DNA of 64,000 bases from WRAV01 sp050950205 (lineage in GTDB: Bacteria; Bacillota; Clostridia; Oscillospirales; Ruminococcaceae). The stretch spans positions 62,001 through 126,000 of the forward strand of contig JBMNHF010000010.1 in the NCBI GenBank assembly GCA_050950205.1, given 5' to 3'. The translations under genes were made by a program, and so were the position numbers. This document shows, piece by piece, positions 7,758 to 17,205 of this stretch; the stretch's first letter is position 1; each line of letters starts with the position of its first letter. The notes beneath the pieces are model-generated. The model did not search any database. It was given only the letters and a program-made list of their open reading frames with translations, and was not told the DNA's origin.

Positions 7758-9329
7758 TTAAAGGTCTTGGTGCAGGCTTCGCAGCTCCCGGGGGGAGTAG
7801 CCGTAGTGCTTTTTAAACAGGTAGCGAAAATAGTTGGTATCATTATATCCTGTGCGAAAGGCAATTTCCGAGGTGGAAAGATCGGTGGTGAGCAGCATCT
7901 TATGGGCCTGCTCCATCCGCACCCGGGTCAGAAACCCAATAAAGGTCTCTCCGGTATTCTGCGAGAATATGGTGGAAAAGTGGTTGGGAGAAAAGCCGAT
8001 GTGGGTCGCCACCGTGTGGAGAGAAATTCCGGAATCGTGGAAGTTTTCGTAGATGTGGTTTTTGGCCTGAGCAATCACCTGCCCGTAGCGTAGTCCCCCC
8101 GCCGACTTGTCCCGAAAAGCAATAAATCGCCGGATGATATCCCCAGTAAAGGCGCGGATCTCTTCCATATCCGATTTGCGCAGCACAGCGCTTGCCTGCG
8201 AAAGCGCGGGGAACACCTCTGCCGCATCCTTTCCCGATTCGCTGACAATGCGGGTGGCGGTGACCACCAAATCGGTGATGCGGTAATAGACATAGAGCAG
8301 GCTGCCCACATCGTTTTGGCTGCCGCAGATCTGGTCCACCAGACTTTCCACATCCTGCGCGGTGGCGTGGAGCAGCTTGCGCCCCATGGGTTCGTCCCCT
8401 CCCGCCAACTGAACAAGACTGCCGTGATCCAGATCACCGGTATTGACAATGGTGCCCTTGGGCAGAGCGGGAAAACGGCGCAAAAGATGGTAGGCATCCA
8501 GATAGGAGGTGGAAATTTCCCCCATGCGGTCGGCCACGGTGCCAATGCCGCTGACCGAAGCGATGCCCAGCAGCCTGCTCAACTCGTCCCGCAGAAGCAT
8601 CAAAACCTCGTAAACCGTTTGCTCCAGTTTTTCTTTGCCCTCTCCCTTGGCCACCACCACAATGCGGTCCCGCCCCCGCAGACACCAGAGCACATCCTCC
8701 CGGTCCCGCAGCAGGCAATCCACCACGCTGCGCAAGCTCAGTGCCGCCTCGGGCAGGGCTTGTTGGTAGTTCAGCTCCATCTCTGCCACCAGATATTGCT
8801 TGGCGGGAATGGAAATGCCAAACTGCTCCGCCCGCTCCAGCACCTGTGCCACCGAAAGAGCGCCGGTCAGCACTTCATCCAAAAAGGCGTCCCGCAAAAT
8901 AAGCTCCTTCTGGCGCTCCCGGTCGGGATCCTGGGCAGCCAGTACCGTTCGCTCCTCCTCCAGCTGGCAGGCTACCTTGTCCAGGGCCTCCAGCATGGTG
9001 GTGGCGCGGATGGGTTTGAGCAGGTATTCGTCCACCCCGATGGAGATGGCCTGCTTGGCGTAGGCAAACTCGTCATGGCCGCTGATGATCAGGATTTTGG
9101 TGCGGGGGCTGGCCCGCTTGACGGCTCCCGCCAAGGCAAGACCGTCCATAAAGGGCATTTTAATGTCGGTGATGAGGATATCCGGCTTTAATTCCAAAAT
9201 GGCAGGCAGGGCAATTTCCCCGTCGGCGGCCTCTCCACAAAGCTGATAGCGGCCGCTCTGGTCCAGGTGATTGCGGATTCCCTCCCGCACCCGGGTTTCG
9301 TCTTCGGCTACAAATACTTGATAGATCAT
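7758..9329 (-). CDS. Response regulator, REC plus AraC-type DNA-binding domain (YesN-like)
   Basis: Read from ATG at 9329 this is a 523-aa regulator. Residues 1-120 form a receiver domain with the acidic pocket (VAEDE) and the phospho-acceptor Asp55 in LITDIKMP, plus the conserved Lys in YLLKPI. The last ~100 residues hold two AraC-type helix-turn-helix motifs (HTVATHIGFSPNHFSTIF and TSEIAFRTGYNDTNYFRYLF). The ~290-residue middle is a poorly conserved sensory/linker region usual in YesN-type regulators. In the raw sequence the frame is continuous with the upstream kinase, giving an apparent 1002-aa fusion; the ATG at 9329, preceded by AAGGAGG, overlaps the kinase's natural TGA, so two separate genes are far likelier. 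It probably activates the adjacent importer operon. Confidence 0.88.
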   Translation of the reverse strand: MIYQVFVAEDETRVREGIRNHLDQSGRYQLCGEAADGEIALPAILELKPDILITDIKMPFMDGLALAGAVKRASPRTKILIISGHDEFAYAKQAISIGVDEYLLKPIRATTMLEALDKVACQLEEERTVLAAQDPDRERQKELILRDAFLDEVLTGALSVAQVLERAEQFGISIPAKQYLVAEMELNYQQALPEAALSLRSVVDCLLRDREDVLWCLRGRDRIVVVAKGEGKEKLEQTVYEVLMLLRDELSRLLGIASVSGIGTVADRMGEISTSYLDAYHLLRRFPALPKGTIVNTGDLDHGSLVQLAGGDEPMGRKLLHATAQDVESLVDQICGSQNDVGSLLYVYYRITDLVVTATRIVSESGKDAAEVFPALSQASAVLRKSDMEEIRAFTGDIIRRFIAFRDKSAGGLRYGQVIAQAKNHIYENFHDSGISLHTVATHIGFSPNHFSTIFSQNTGETFIGFLTRVRMEQAHKMLLTTDLSTSEIAFRTGYNDTNYFRYLFKKHYGYSPRELRSLHQDL

Positions 9330-10766
9330 TCTTCCTCCTTGGGGGGCAGGGTAAAGACCACCATGGTTCCCCTCGCCATACCGGCTGGAAATTTCTAATC
9401 GGGCATTGGAATAAAACAGCTCCAGCCTTCTGCTGACGTTATAAAGCCCGTAGCCGGTGGATTCCGACGGACTTTTAGCGGAAAGCCCCGCTTTGACCTG
9501 CTGCAGTTTTTCGGGGGGGATCCCCATGCCGTTGTCCCTCACCTCAAAGCGCAGGCCTCCGTCGGGAAGCAACCTGCCCCGCACTGTGATCTCTCCGCCC
9601 TGCCGACGGCTTTTGATGCCGTGGTACAGGGCGTTTTCCACCAATGGCTGCAGGAGCAGCTTGAGCATTTTGCGCTGGTACATGGCTTGGTCCACATCAA
9701 TGGTGTAGCGCAAAATATCCCCGTAGCGAATTTCCTGAATCACCAGGTAATCCCGCACATGCTCCAGTTCCTGCTCCACGGTGATAAAGTCCTGGCCCCG
9801 ATTGAGTCCGATGCGGCAGTAGTTGGAAAAGGCGATGGTGATTTGAATAACCTCCTCGTTGTAGCCGCTTTCTGCCAGCCAGACAATGGTGTCGAAGGTG
9901 TTGTAGAGAAAGTGGGGGGTAATTTGGGCCTGCAAAGCTCTCAGCTCGGCTTTTTGCAGCTCCTTTTGCTCGTCCAGACTGCGGTCCAGCAGAGCTTGAA
10001 TCCGCTCGTTCATCAGGTTGATACTTTCGCTGAGCTTGTTGAGCTCCTGCAAACCGGGGGGAAGCACCCGGGTGGTGAGGTCTCCCCGCAAAATCCGCTC
10101 GGCCATGGCTTCCAATTCAATGTTGGGCCGCTCCACCGCCCACTTGAGGATGCGATAAGCCGCTATGGCAATGGTGATCACCACCAGAGAGAGCACTGCC
10201 ATCAGGCCCATCATCCGCAGGGCCGTTTGCTGCATTTGGGCATTGGCCACAGCGATGTCGCTGATCTGGGCATAGGTAAAGTCCTGGAGCACATCGTAGA
10301 TGTTGTCGGATACCTTGTTAATCTCGTCCAACGTCATCTGCTGGTAAGAAATGGGGGCTCCGGTATGACATTGTTCCTGCAGGCGTTCAACATAAAGGAC
10401 AAGGGTTTTGGTGGCCCGCATGGCCGCCTCCACCCGCTCCCGTCCGCCGATAGGGGAGGCTTTGGCATACAACACCGAAAGGTCGGAGTTTATTTTGTCC
10501 AAAATCTGGTTTAGGCGGCTCTCCTCAAAGCTGAGGCGGCCGGCTACTATGTACCAGCTTTCCCGGGCCACTTCCTCCTTCACCACCCGGGAAAGGCTGT
10601 TGGCCCGCTGGACATTGTCGATTTGCTGCCCGTACTCCCGGGTGATGCGCCGGATATAGGTAAGGTTTATGGTTGAGGTGAGGAAAAAGCAGAGGATCAT
10701 CACCACAAACACAACCTTTAGCAGGTCCCGAATGCTGCGGGTCAGCAAAAAATTAGGCCGTTTCAT
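9326..10766 (-). CDS. Sensor histidine kinase (LytS/YesM type), one frameshift near its 3' end
   Basis: The protein has a membrane helix at ~15-35, an extracellular region to ~185, a second helix ~186-206, a HAMP-like segment to ~260, and a His_kinase domain with the phospho-acceptor His285 in QITPHFLYNTF. The ATP-binding part shows LLLQPLVENALYHGI and VRDNGMGIP. Near the end the run CCCC at 9369-9372 (GGGG on the coding strand) breaks the frame: with one base fewer the reading becomes GEGTMVVFTLPPKEEE and stops at TGA 9326-9328, exactly the usual end of this family and exactly 479 codons plus stop. The gene begins 1 nt after the binding-protein gene and ends in an ATGA overlap with the regulator, so the three form one operon. 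Confidence 0.87.
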
Positions 10767-10767
10767 A

Positions 10768-11737
10768 TCAATAACCTCTTGCCGGGATGCTTTCCCGGGT
10801 AAAAACCTGTTCCTCCATCATCACATCCCCGGGGCTTTCGCCCCGAAGCAGAGCCTCGACGGTATCCATCACTGCCGGCCCCACATTGGGGTTGGTCTCC
10901 ACAATGGCAAAGAGCTCCCCTTTTTCCAGGGCATCCACCGCCTCCTGCTGGCCGCCAAAGCTGATGATGACAATATCCCTGCCCGGCTGAAGCCCCAGCT
11001 CCCGCATAGCTTCCATCGCCCCCAGAGCCATGGCATCGCTGTGAGCAATCAGGGCATCGGGGCAGCGGTCATTTCTTAAGTAAATGCGAAAGGTCTCCTT
11101 TGCCTTGGAAAACATAAAATCGCAGTTGACGCTGTAGTTGATGTTGAACTTGCGGTCCGAACTCAACAGGGAGCGGATGCCACCACTGCGCTGGACGGTG
11201 TTGGATGCTCCCACCGTGCCCAACATCTCCACCCACCTCCACGGTGTCTTCCCAGCTGCGAAAGGCGGCCATCAGCTGGAGCGCCGCCTGCTCGCCCTGC
11301 AGCTTGTAGTCGGAGCCGATATAGGCGGCCACTTTGTCTTCCTCCGAGGTCTTGATGGAGCGCTCCACCAAAATCACCGGAATGTTGGCTGCTTTGGCCT
11401 CTTCCAATACATTGTCCCAGCCCGAAAGCACCACCGGCGTAAAGACAATGGCGTCCACCTGATAGGTAATCAGGGAGCGCAGCGCCTGAATCTGGGCGTT
11501 TTGGGTGCGGTCACACTCCAATGTCAGTAGTTGGATTCCCCGCTGCTGCGCCGCTTCCCGTATGGAAGCGCTCATCCGGTCCCGCCAGCTGCTTTCGCTT
11601 AAAATATCCACATACCCCACCACCGGGGAAGCCTCTGGCTCTTGGGGGGAAGAGGAGGTGCGCATGAAAAAAAACAGCGATGCCAAACAAAACAGCAAGC
11701 CCGCCGCCACGGTCAGTCGTTTCACCGCTTTCCACAC
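10768..11737 (-). pseudogene. Periplasmic sugar-binding-like sensor protein, split by one frameshift
   Basis: The N-terminal piece begins with a membrane anchor (residues ~7-25) and then reads as a LacI/RbsB-type binding protein: VVGYVDILSESSW, a DAIVFTPV segment and PVILVERSI. The frame is lost at the CCC run 11232-11234 (GGG on the coding strand); the other frame continues with TVGASNTVQRSGGIR, LIAHSDAMALGAMEAMRE and VETNPNVG, all typical of the second lobe. Removing one base gives 969 nt, a clean 322-aa protein. GTG at 11737 is the start. Its place ahead of a kinase and an AraC-type regulator suggests a sensor that presents ligand to the kinase rather than a transporter subunit. Whether the frameshift is real is doubtful. 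Confidence 0.82.
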
Positions 11738-11758
11738 CCTTCATTCCCCTTTTTATTT

Positions 11759-11787
11759 ATTATAATGTCAACTGATTTCTTTGTCTA
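11759..11787 (-). promoter_or_regulatory. Sigma-A promoter of the sensor operon
   Basis: Minus-strand TAGACA (11782-11787), a 17-bp spacer and TATAAT (11759-11764) stand about 20 nt upstream of the binding-protein gene start. Confidence 0.75.
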
Positions 11788-11820
11788 TCCTAATAAAAAT
11801 TAGACTATATCACCAGTGGC

Positions 11821-11855
11821 AAAAAACAGGCGGCCAGATTTTAAAATCCGGCCGC
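11821..11855 (-). terminator. Intrinsic terminator overlapping the glnN stop codon
   Basis: A 26-nt near-perfect palindrome (11830-11855; GCGGCC arms around GATTTTAAAATC, one mismatch pair) is followed on the minus strand by TGTTTTTT (A-run 11821-11826). The glnN stop TAA (11841-11843) lies inside the stem. Confidence 0.82.
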
Positions 11856-13946
11856 TGATGGGATTGTTAAAATTCGGTGGAGCAGATCGGTGTAGGTGGG
11901 CATGGGCCAATACTCCGCCCCCACCATGGTCTCCAGGGTGTCGCAGCTTTCCCGCAGCTGCTCCATCCGGGCGCGCACTTCCGTCTGCATGGCGCCGGCC
12001 CCGCTTTCGCAGGTCTGCCTTTCTGTCTTTGTGGCAGGCGGCTAGAAGATCGTCGCAGCGCTGCACCAGCAGCTCCACCTGCTCCGAAAGAGCCGTTAGT
12101 CGCTGTTTGAGAGTCTCGTTCTTCACACCGGCCTGCTCCAGAGAGTTGAGGCTGTCCGACAAAAGCTTCATGTACCGCACACAGGCGGGAAGGATTTGCT
12201 GCTGGGCCATATAGAGCATGGTTTCTGCCTCTACTCCTACCACCTTTACATAGTTTTCCAAAAAGATTTCGTGGCGGGCATGGCATTCGGTTTCGCTCAG
12301 CACCCCAGTGCGGCAAAACAGCTGAATGTTTTTGGGGTTTTGCAGGGCATCCAGGGCCTCTACGGTGTTGAGGATGGGCAGGCCACGGCGGGTGGCTTCC
12401 TCCACCCATTCCTGACTGTAGTTGTTGCCGTTAAAGAGAATCCGCCCATGGTTTTGAATAGTGTCGGCCACAATGTGGGCAACCTCGGTTTCCAGATCAC
12501 TGCATTCTTCCAACCGCTGGGCAAAGCGGGAAAAGACATCGGCCAGAGCGGCGGAAAGAACGGTGTTGATAAAGGCGATGGACTGGGAGGAGCCCAACAT
12601 TCGAAACTCAAATTTGTTGCCGGTATAGGCAAAGGGAGAGGTGCGGTTGCGGTCGGAATTATCCTTTTCCAACCGGGGCAAAATAGCCACATCGGTGTTA
12701 AGAGCTGCCGGATCCCGCAGGCTGGGGCGAATTCCCTTGGCAATGCTGGTGAGCATATCGGTATACTCGGTGCCTAAAAAGATGGAGATGATGGCGGGGG
12801 GTGCCTCGCCACCGCCCAGCCGGTGCTCGTTTCCGGGAACGGCAGCCGCCCATGCGCAGCAGGTCTGCATAGTTGTCCACACACTCAATCAAAGCGCAGA
12901 GGGTAACCAAAAAGAGCTTGTTTTCCGCCGGGGATTTGCCGGGTGCTAAAAAGTTGATGCCGTCGTCGGTGGTCAGGGAAAAGTTGTTGTGCTTGCCCGA
13001 CCCGTTGATGCCGGCAAAGGGCTTTTCGTGGAGCAGGCAGGTCAGCCCGTGGCGCTTGGCGGTAATGCGCATCACTTCCATCATATTCAGGTTGTGGTCG
13101 CAGGCGATGTTGGCGGTCTCAAAAATGGGGGCCAGCTCGTGCTGGGCGGGCGCTGTCTCGTTGTGCTTGGTTTTGGAGGGGATGCCCAGCGCCCAGAGTT
13201 GCTCGTCCAAATCCCGCATAAACTCCGCCACCCGCAACCGGATGCGGCCACAGTAGTGATCCTCCAGCTCCTGGCCCTTGGGAGGGCGGGCCCCCACCAA
13301 GGTGCGGCCGCAAAGCTTGAGGTCCAAGCGGGCCTCGTACTTCTGCCGGTCAATGAGGAAGTACTCCTGTTCGGCTCCCACTGTGGGGATAACCAGCTGG
13401 GAGGTGGTGTTCCCCAAGGCCCGCAGCACCCGCAAACGCCTGAGGATTGAGGGCCTGCATGGCCCGCAACAGGGGGGTTTTGGAATCCAGCGCCTCTCCG
13501 CTGTAGGAGCAGAAGGCGGTGGGGATATACAGCGTTCCATCCCGGATAAAGGCAGGGGAGGAGGGATCCCATGCGGTGTAGCCTCTGGCCTCAAAGGTGG
13601 CCCGCAGCCCGCCGCTGGGAAAGGAGGAAGCGTCCGGTTCTCCCCGCACCAGGGCAGAGGAGGAAAACTCGCTGATCACCTTGCCCTCTCGGGTAATGGA
13701 AAGAAAGGCATCGTGCTTACCGGCTGTCACATTGCTCAAGGGGTGAAACCAGTGGGTAAAATGGGTGGCACCGTTTTGCACCGCCCAATCCTTCATCACT
13801 GCCGCCACCACGTCGGCAATGGCAGGGTCCAAGGGCTTTCCCAACCGGCTGGTGTTTTTGAGACTGCGATAAACCGTCTCAGGGAGATGCTCCCGCATCA
13901 CCTCATCGGAAAAAGTTTTGCTGCCATAAATTTTGATAATATCCAT
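11841..13946 (-). pseudogene. glnN: Glutamine synthetase type III, interrupted by three frameshifts
   Basis: Four frame segments together encode the complete GSIII protein that condenses glutamate and ammonia with ATP. The N-terminal segment opens MDIIKIYGSKTFSDEV; the middle holds VGAEQEYFLID, KHNETAPAQHELAP and NGSGKHNNFSL; the last frame ends WPMPTYTDLLHRILTIP, the family's C-terminus. The breaks lie at run AAA 13434-13436, CCC 12849-12851 and TTT 12020-12022 (plus-strand bases), each needing one base removed. After removal the gene is exactly 2103 nt, 700 aa, the usual GSIII length. The start at 13946 has GGAGG 6 nt upstream. It stands alone between secA and the sensor operon. The damage is more likely sequence error than decay because no deletion, stop or substitution is seen. 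Confidence 0.85.
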
Positions 13947-13992
13947 CCATTGCCTCCAACGAATCGTGATGGGAATCGGAAACTCGCCCTTG

Positions 13993-14011
13993 CCGGACCA
14001 AAGTGGTCCGG
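13993..14011 (-). other. Hairpin in the secA-glnN spacer
   Basis: CCGGACCA (13993-14000) pairs perfectly with TGGTCCGG (14004-14011) around a 3-nt loop. No T-run follows, so it is a weak terminator candidate at best; it may be a structured part of the glnN leader. Confidence 0.5.
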
Positions 14012-14080
14012 TTTGGGAGAAAACCGTCTCCCTGTGCGTTCCCCCTGCCATCTTGCCTCTTGGCCGAAAAAGCCTTGGGA

Positions 14081-16837
14081 TCAGACTTTAAGCTCCGCAA
14101 CACTTTTTATACTTCTTACCGCTGCCGCAGGGACAGGGGGGTCGTTGCGGCCCACCTTTTGGGCAGCGGTTTTGCGCACCGGCTGCTTTTTTACCGAACC
14201 GTCTCCGCCGTGGCTGGCGGTCAACGGCTTTGCCACCTGCTCCCGTTTGGGGCCTTCTCCGGTGCGCACCTGCACCAGATACAACATCTTGAGGGTATCC
14301 TGCCGGATGTTTTCGATCATCTCGTCAAACATCTCAAAGCCTTCGATGCGGTATTCCACCACCGGATCCCTCTGGCCGTAGGAGCGCAGGTAGATGCCCT
14401 GCTTAAGTTCGCTCATGGCGTCGATGTGGTCCATCCACTTTTGATCCACATTGCGCAGCAGAACCACCCGCTCCAGCTCCCGCATGATCTCGGGGGTGAG
14501 CTGTTCTTCCCGTTTGGCATACTTTTCGTGGGCCAGCTTTTTGAGGGTTTCAATCAGGTCTGTCTTTTCCAGCTGGTTGAGCGCGTCGTAATCGTACCGC
14601 AGATCGGTCTCGGAGGTAATCCAACCCAGAAAGTGATCCCGCAGACCGTCGATGTTCCAGTTGTCCCGGCTCTCCTCGTCGGAAATGTAGAGGTTTACCG
14701 TATTTTCGATGACATCGTCCATCATCTTCTGGATGAAGGCACTCATATCTTCTCCGTCCAACACCTGAGAGCGCTGTCCGTAGATGATTTCCCGCTGGCG
14801 GTTCATCACGTCGTCAAACTGAAGCACGCTCTTGCGGATGCCAAAGTTTCGGGCCTCCACCTTGCGCTGGGCGCTTTCGATGGTGTTGGTCAGAATTTTG
14901 TGCTCGATGGGGGTATCCTCGTCCAGCTTGAGGGTATCCATCATCTGCTGAATCCGCTCCCCGCCAAAGAGGCGCATCAAATCGTCCTCCAGGGAGAGGA
15001 AGAAGCGGGTGGCACCCGGATCTCCCTGACGGCCCGCCCGGCCCCGCAGCTGATTGTCGATGCGGCGGCTTTCGTGGCGCTCGGTGCCGATAATCAAAAG
15101 GCCTCCCGCTGCCTTGACTTGTTCAGCCTCGGCGCTGGTTTCCTTTTTATAGGCCTGCAGATGTTGGGCATAGCTTTGGCGGGCCTTGGCAATTTCTTCA
15201 TCGTCGGTGTCGGCAAAGCCGGTGGCTTCGGCAATCACTTCTTCGGGGTAGCCCTCTTTGCGCAGGGCGGCTTTGGCCATAAACTCGGCGTTGCCTCCCA
15301 GCACAATGTCGGTGCCCCGGCCCGCCATGTTGGTGGCGATGGTGACTGCGCCAAACTTGCCTGCCTGGGCTACAATTTCCGCTTCCTTCTCGTGGTATTT
15401 GGCGTTGAGCACCTCGTGGGGGATTCCCCGCTGCTTGAGCATTTTGGAGAGAAGCTCCGATTTTTCGATGGAAATGGTGCCCACCAGCACCGGTTGGCCT
15501 TTCTGGTGAGCCGCTACAATTTCGTCGATGACGGCATAAAACTTGGCTCTCTCGGTTTTATACACCACATCCGGTCGGTCGTCCCGGATGCAGGGCTTGT
15601 TGGTGGGAATTTCCACCACATCCAGCTTGTAAATTTCCCGAAACTCCGCCTCCTCGGTGAGGGCGGTGCCCGTCATGCCGGAAAGCTTTTTATACATCCG
15701 GAAGTAGTTCTGGAAGGTGATGGTGGCAAGGGTTTTGCTTTCCCGCTCTACCTTTACCCCTTCCTTGGCCTCGATGGCCTGGTGCAGTCCCTCGTTGTAC
15801 CGCCGCCCCAGCATCAGGCGGCCGGTAAACTCGTCCACAATGATGACCTGACCGTCCTTGACCACATAGTCCACATCCCGGTGCATCAGCCCCCGGGCCC
15901 GAATAGCCTGATTGATGTGATGAGAAAGGGTCATGTTGTCGGCATCGGTGAGGTTGTCCACCCCAAAGTAGCGCTCCGCCTTTTTGACACCCTCCCGGGT
16001 GAGGGTGGCGGTGCGGGCCTTTTCGTCCAGAATCACATCTCCTTCGGCCTGCTCATCCACGTCGGTGCGGGAATCTAAATCGTCGGCCCGAACCTTGGTG
16101 TACCGCAGGGTGGCGGCAAACCGATCCACCTGCTCGTACAGCTCGGTGGACTTATCCCCCTGCCCCGAAATGATGAGAGGGGTTCTGGCTTCGTCCACCA
16201 GGATGGAGTCCACCTCGTCCACAATGGCAAAGGCAAAGCCCCGCTGTACCTTGTCCTGCTTGTAGATCACCATATTGTCCCGCAGGTAGTCAAAGCCCAG
16301 CTCGTTGTTGGTGCCGTAAGTGATGTCGCAGTTGTAAGCCGCCCGGCGCTCCTCGCCGCTCATACCGTGGACAATCAGACCCACGCTCAGACCCAAAAAG
16401 CGGTAGACCTTGCCCATCCACTCGGAGTCACGCTTGGCCAGATAATCGTTGACGGTGACCACATGAACCCCCTGCCCGGTCAGTCCATTGAGGTAGGCCG
16501 GCAGAGTGGCCACCAAGGTTTTGCCTTCACCGGTTTTCATTTCGGCAATGCGGCCCTGATGCAGCACGATTCCGCCGATGATCTGTACGGGAAAATGGCG
16601 CATCCCCAATACCCGCCAGCTGGCCTCCCGGCAGACGGCAAAGGCCTCGGGCAGAATATCGTCGGTGGTTGCCCCGGCAGCCAGCCGCTCTTTCAAAATG
16701 GCGGTCTGAGCTTTTAGTTCGGCGTCGCTCATTGCCTCATAGGTATCGGCCAGGGCCTCTACCTTGGCGGCAATGGGGCGAATCCGTTTCAGCTCCCGCT
16801 GCGAATAGGTGCCGAATAGTTTATCCATCAATCCCAT
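14081..16837 (-). CDS. secA: Preprotein translocase ATPase SecA (C-terminal metal motif out of frame)
   Basis: SecA is the ATP-driven motor of the Sec secretion channel at the membrane. The 918-aa frame shows Walker A MKTGEGKT, the DEAD-type DEVDSILVDEAR, the preprotein cross-linking region, NMAGRGTDIVLGG, and the helicase motif QLRGRAGRQGDPG. All core domains are intact. The end departs from the family: after VGRND the frame reads PPVPAAAV and stops at 14081, while a neighbouring frame reads PCPCGSGKKYKKCCGA and stops at 14088. The break is at a six-G run (14136-14141; four are expected), so a two-base expansion best explains it. ATG at 16837 is the start. The gene is divergent from the glutamate mutase operon. 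Confidence 0.95.
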   Translation of the reverse strand: MGLMDKLFGTYSQRELKRIRPIAAKVEALADTYEAMSDAELKAQTAILKERLAAGATTDDILPEAFAVCREASWRVLGMRHFPVQIIGGIVLHQGRIAEMKTGEGKTLVATLPAYLNGLTGQGVHVVTVNDYLAKRDSEWMGKVYRFLGLSVGLIVHGMSGEERRAAYNCDITYGTNNELGFDYLRDNMVIYKQDKVQRGFAFAIVDEVDSILVDEARTPLIISGQGDKSTELYEQVDRFAATLRYTKVRADDLDSRTDVDEQAEGDVILDEKARTATLTREGVKKAERYFGVDNLTDADNMTLSHHINQAIRARGLMHRDVDYVVKDGQVIIVDEFTGRLMLGRRYNEGLHQAIEAKEGVKVERESKTLATITFQNYFRMYKKLSGMTGTALTEEAEFREIYKLDVVEIPTNKPCIRDDRPDVVYKTERAKFYAVIDEIVAAHQKGQPVLVGTISIEKSELLSKMLKQRGIPHEVLNAKYHEKEAEIVAQAGKFGAVTIATNMAGRGTDIVLGGNAEFMAKAALRKEGYPEEVIAEATGFADTDDEEIAKARQSYAQHLQAYKKETSAEAEQVKAAGGLLIIGTERHESRRIDNQLRGRAGRQGDPGATRFFLSLEDDLMRLFGGERIQQMMDTLKLDEDTPIEHKILTNTIESAQRKVEARNFGIRKSVLQFDDVMNRQREIIYGQRSQVLDGEDMSAFIQKMMDDVIENTVNLYISDEESRDNWNIDGLRDHFLGWITSETDLRYDYDALNQLEKTDLIETLKKLAHEKYAKREEQLTPEIMRELERVVLLRNVDQKWMDHIDAMSELKQGIYLRSYGQRDPVVEYRIEGFEMFDEMIENIRQDTLKMLYLVQVRTGEGPKREQVAKPLTASHGGDGSVKKQPVRKTAAQKVGRNDPPVPAAAVRSIKSVAELKV

Positions 16838-16906
16838 AGTTTGTTAACCTCATTTACAGTAAGACGCTCTGCGTCCGGCCTTTTGCAGGCTTATTATTAT
16901 CCTCTT

Positions 16907-16935
16907 ATTTTACCCCTACGGCCTCTGGATGTCAA
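16907..16935 (-). promoter_or_regulatory. Sigma-A promoter of secA
   Basis: Minus-strand TTGACA (16930-16935), a 17-bp spacer and TAAAAT (16907-16912). The leader to the secA start is about 65 nt and contains a small GACGC/GCGTC hairpin. Confidence 0.75.
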
Positions 16936-17129
16936 ACCTGATGTTTGTCTCTTTTGGACGGCATTTGCAGTATTTTGTGTTTTTGCAACGTTATGGGGGT
17001 AAAGTATCCTTTACACCCCCGGGGCTTGGAACCTTTGGGCGCTGGTTTTTCCAGCAGGGGGATGTACCTTAATAGAATAGACCTTTAATATTTCTTCTTT
17101 TTTTTCGTGCCCTTTCGGGGGAATTCTTC
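16936..17129. other. Intergenic region between divergent secA and glmS promoters
   Basis: No gene is seen. A bulged hairpin (GGGGGT at 16995-17000 and AAAG at 17001-17004, pairing with CTTT and CACCCCC up to 17020) and a small GCTGG/CCAGC stem near 17041-17057 are present. I found no B12-box or other known riboswitch signature although the downstream enzyme uses cobalamin. Confidence 0.5.
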
Positions 17130-17158
17130 TTGACAAATGTTATAATTCAATATATCCT
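17130..17158 (+). promoter_or_regulatory. Probable promoter of the methylaspartate operon
   Basis: A perfect TTGACA (17130-17135) is followed after 17 bp by TATCCT (17153-17158), a four-of-six match. A TATAAT at 17141-17146 is too close to this -35 element to pair with it. Confidence 0.6.
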
Positions 17159-17205
17159 AATGATATAGAACATTTCCTTATTATGCGGAAAGAAGGTGCT
17201 AAGTC

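Noticed and set aside
7758..10766. Single hybrid histidine kinase/response regulator of 1002 aa
   Set aside because: The join is explained by one extra base in a CCCC run; correcting it gives the usual kinase end and an ATGA overlap with a regulator that has its own ribosome site.
14003..16078. A 691-codon open frame on the plus strand opposite secA
   Set aside because: It is antisense to a complete SecA gene, has no ribosome site and no recognisable domains. Long antisense frames are expected in GC-rich genes.
16936..17205. Cobalamin riboswitch ahead of the glutamate mutase operon
   Set aside because: I looked for the B12-box and supporting stems and found none; only simple hairpins are present.
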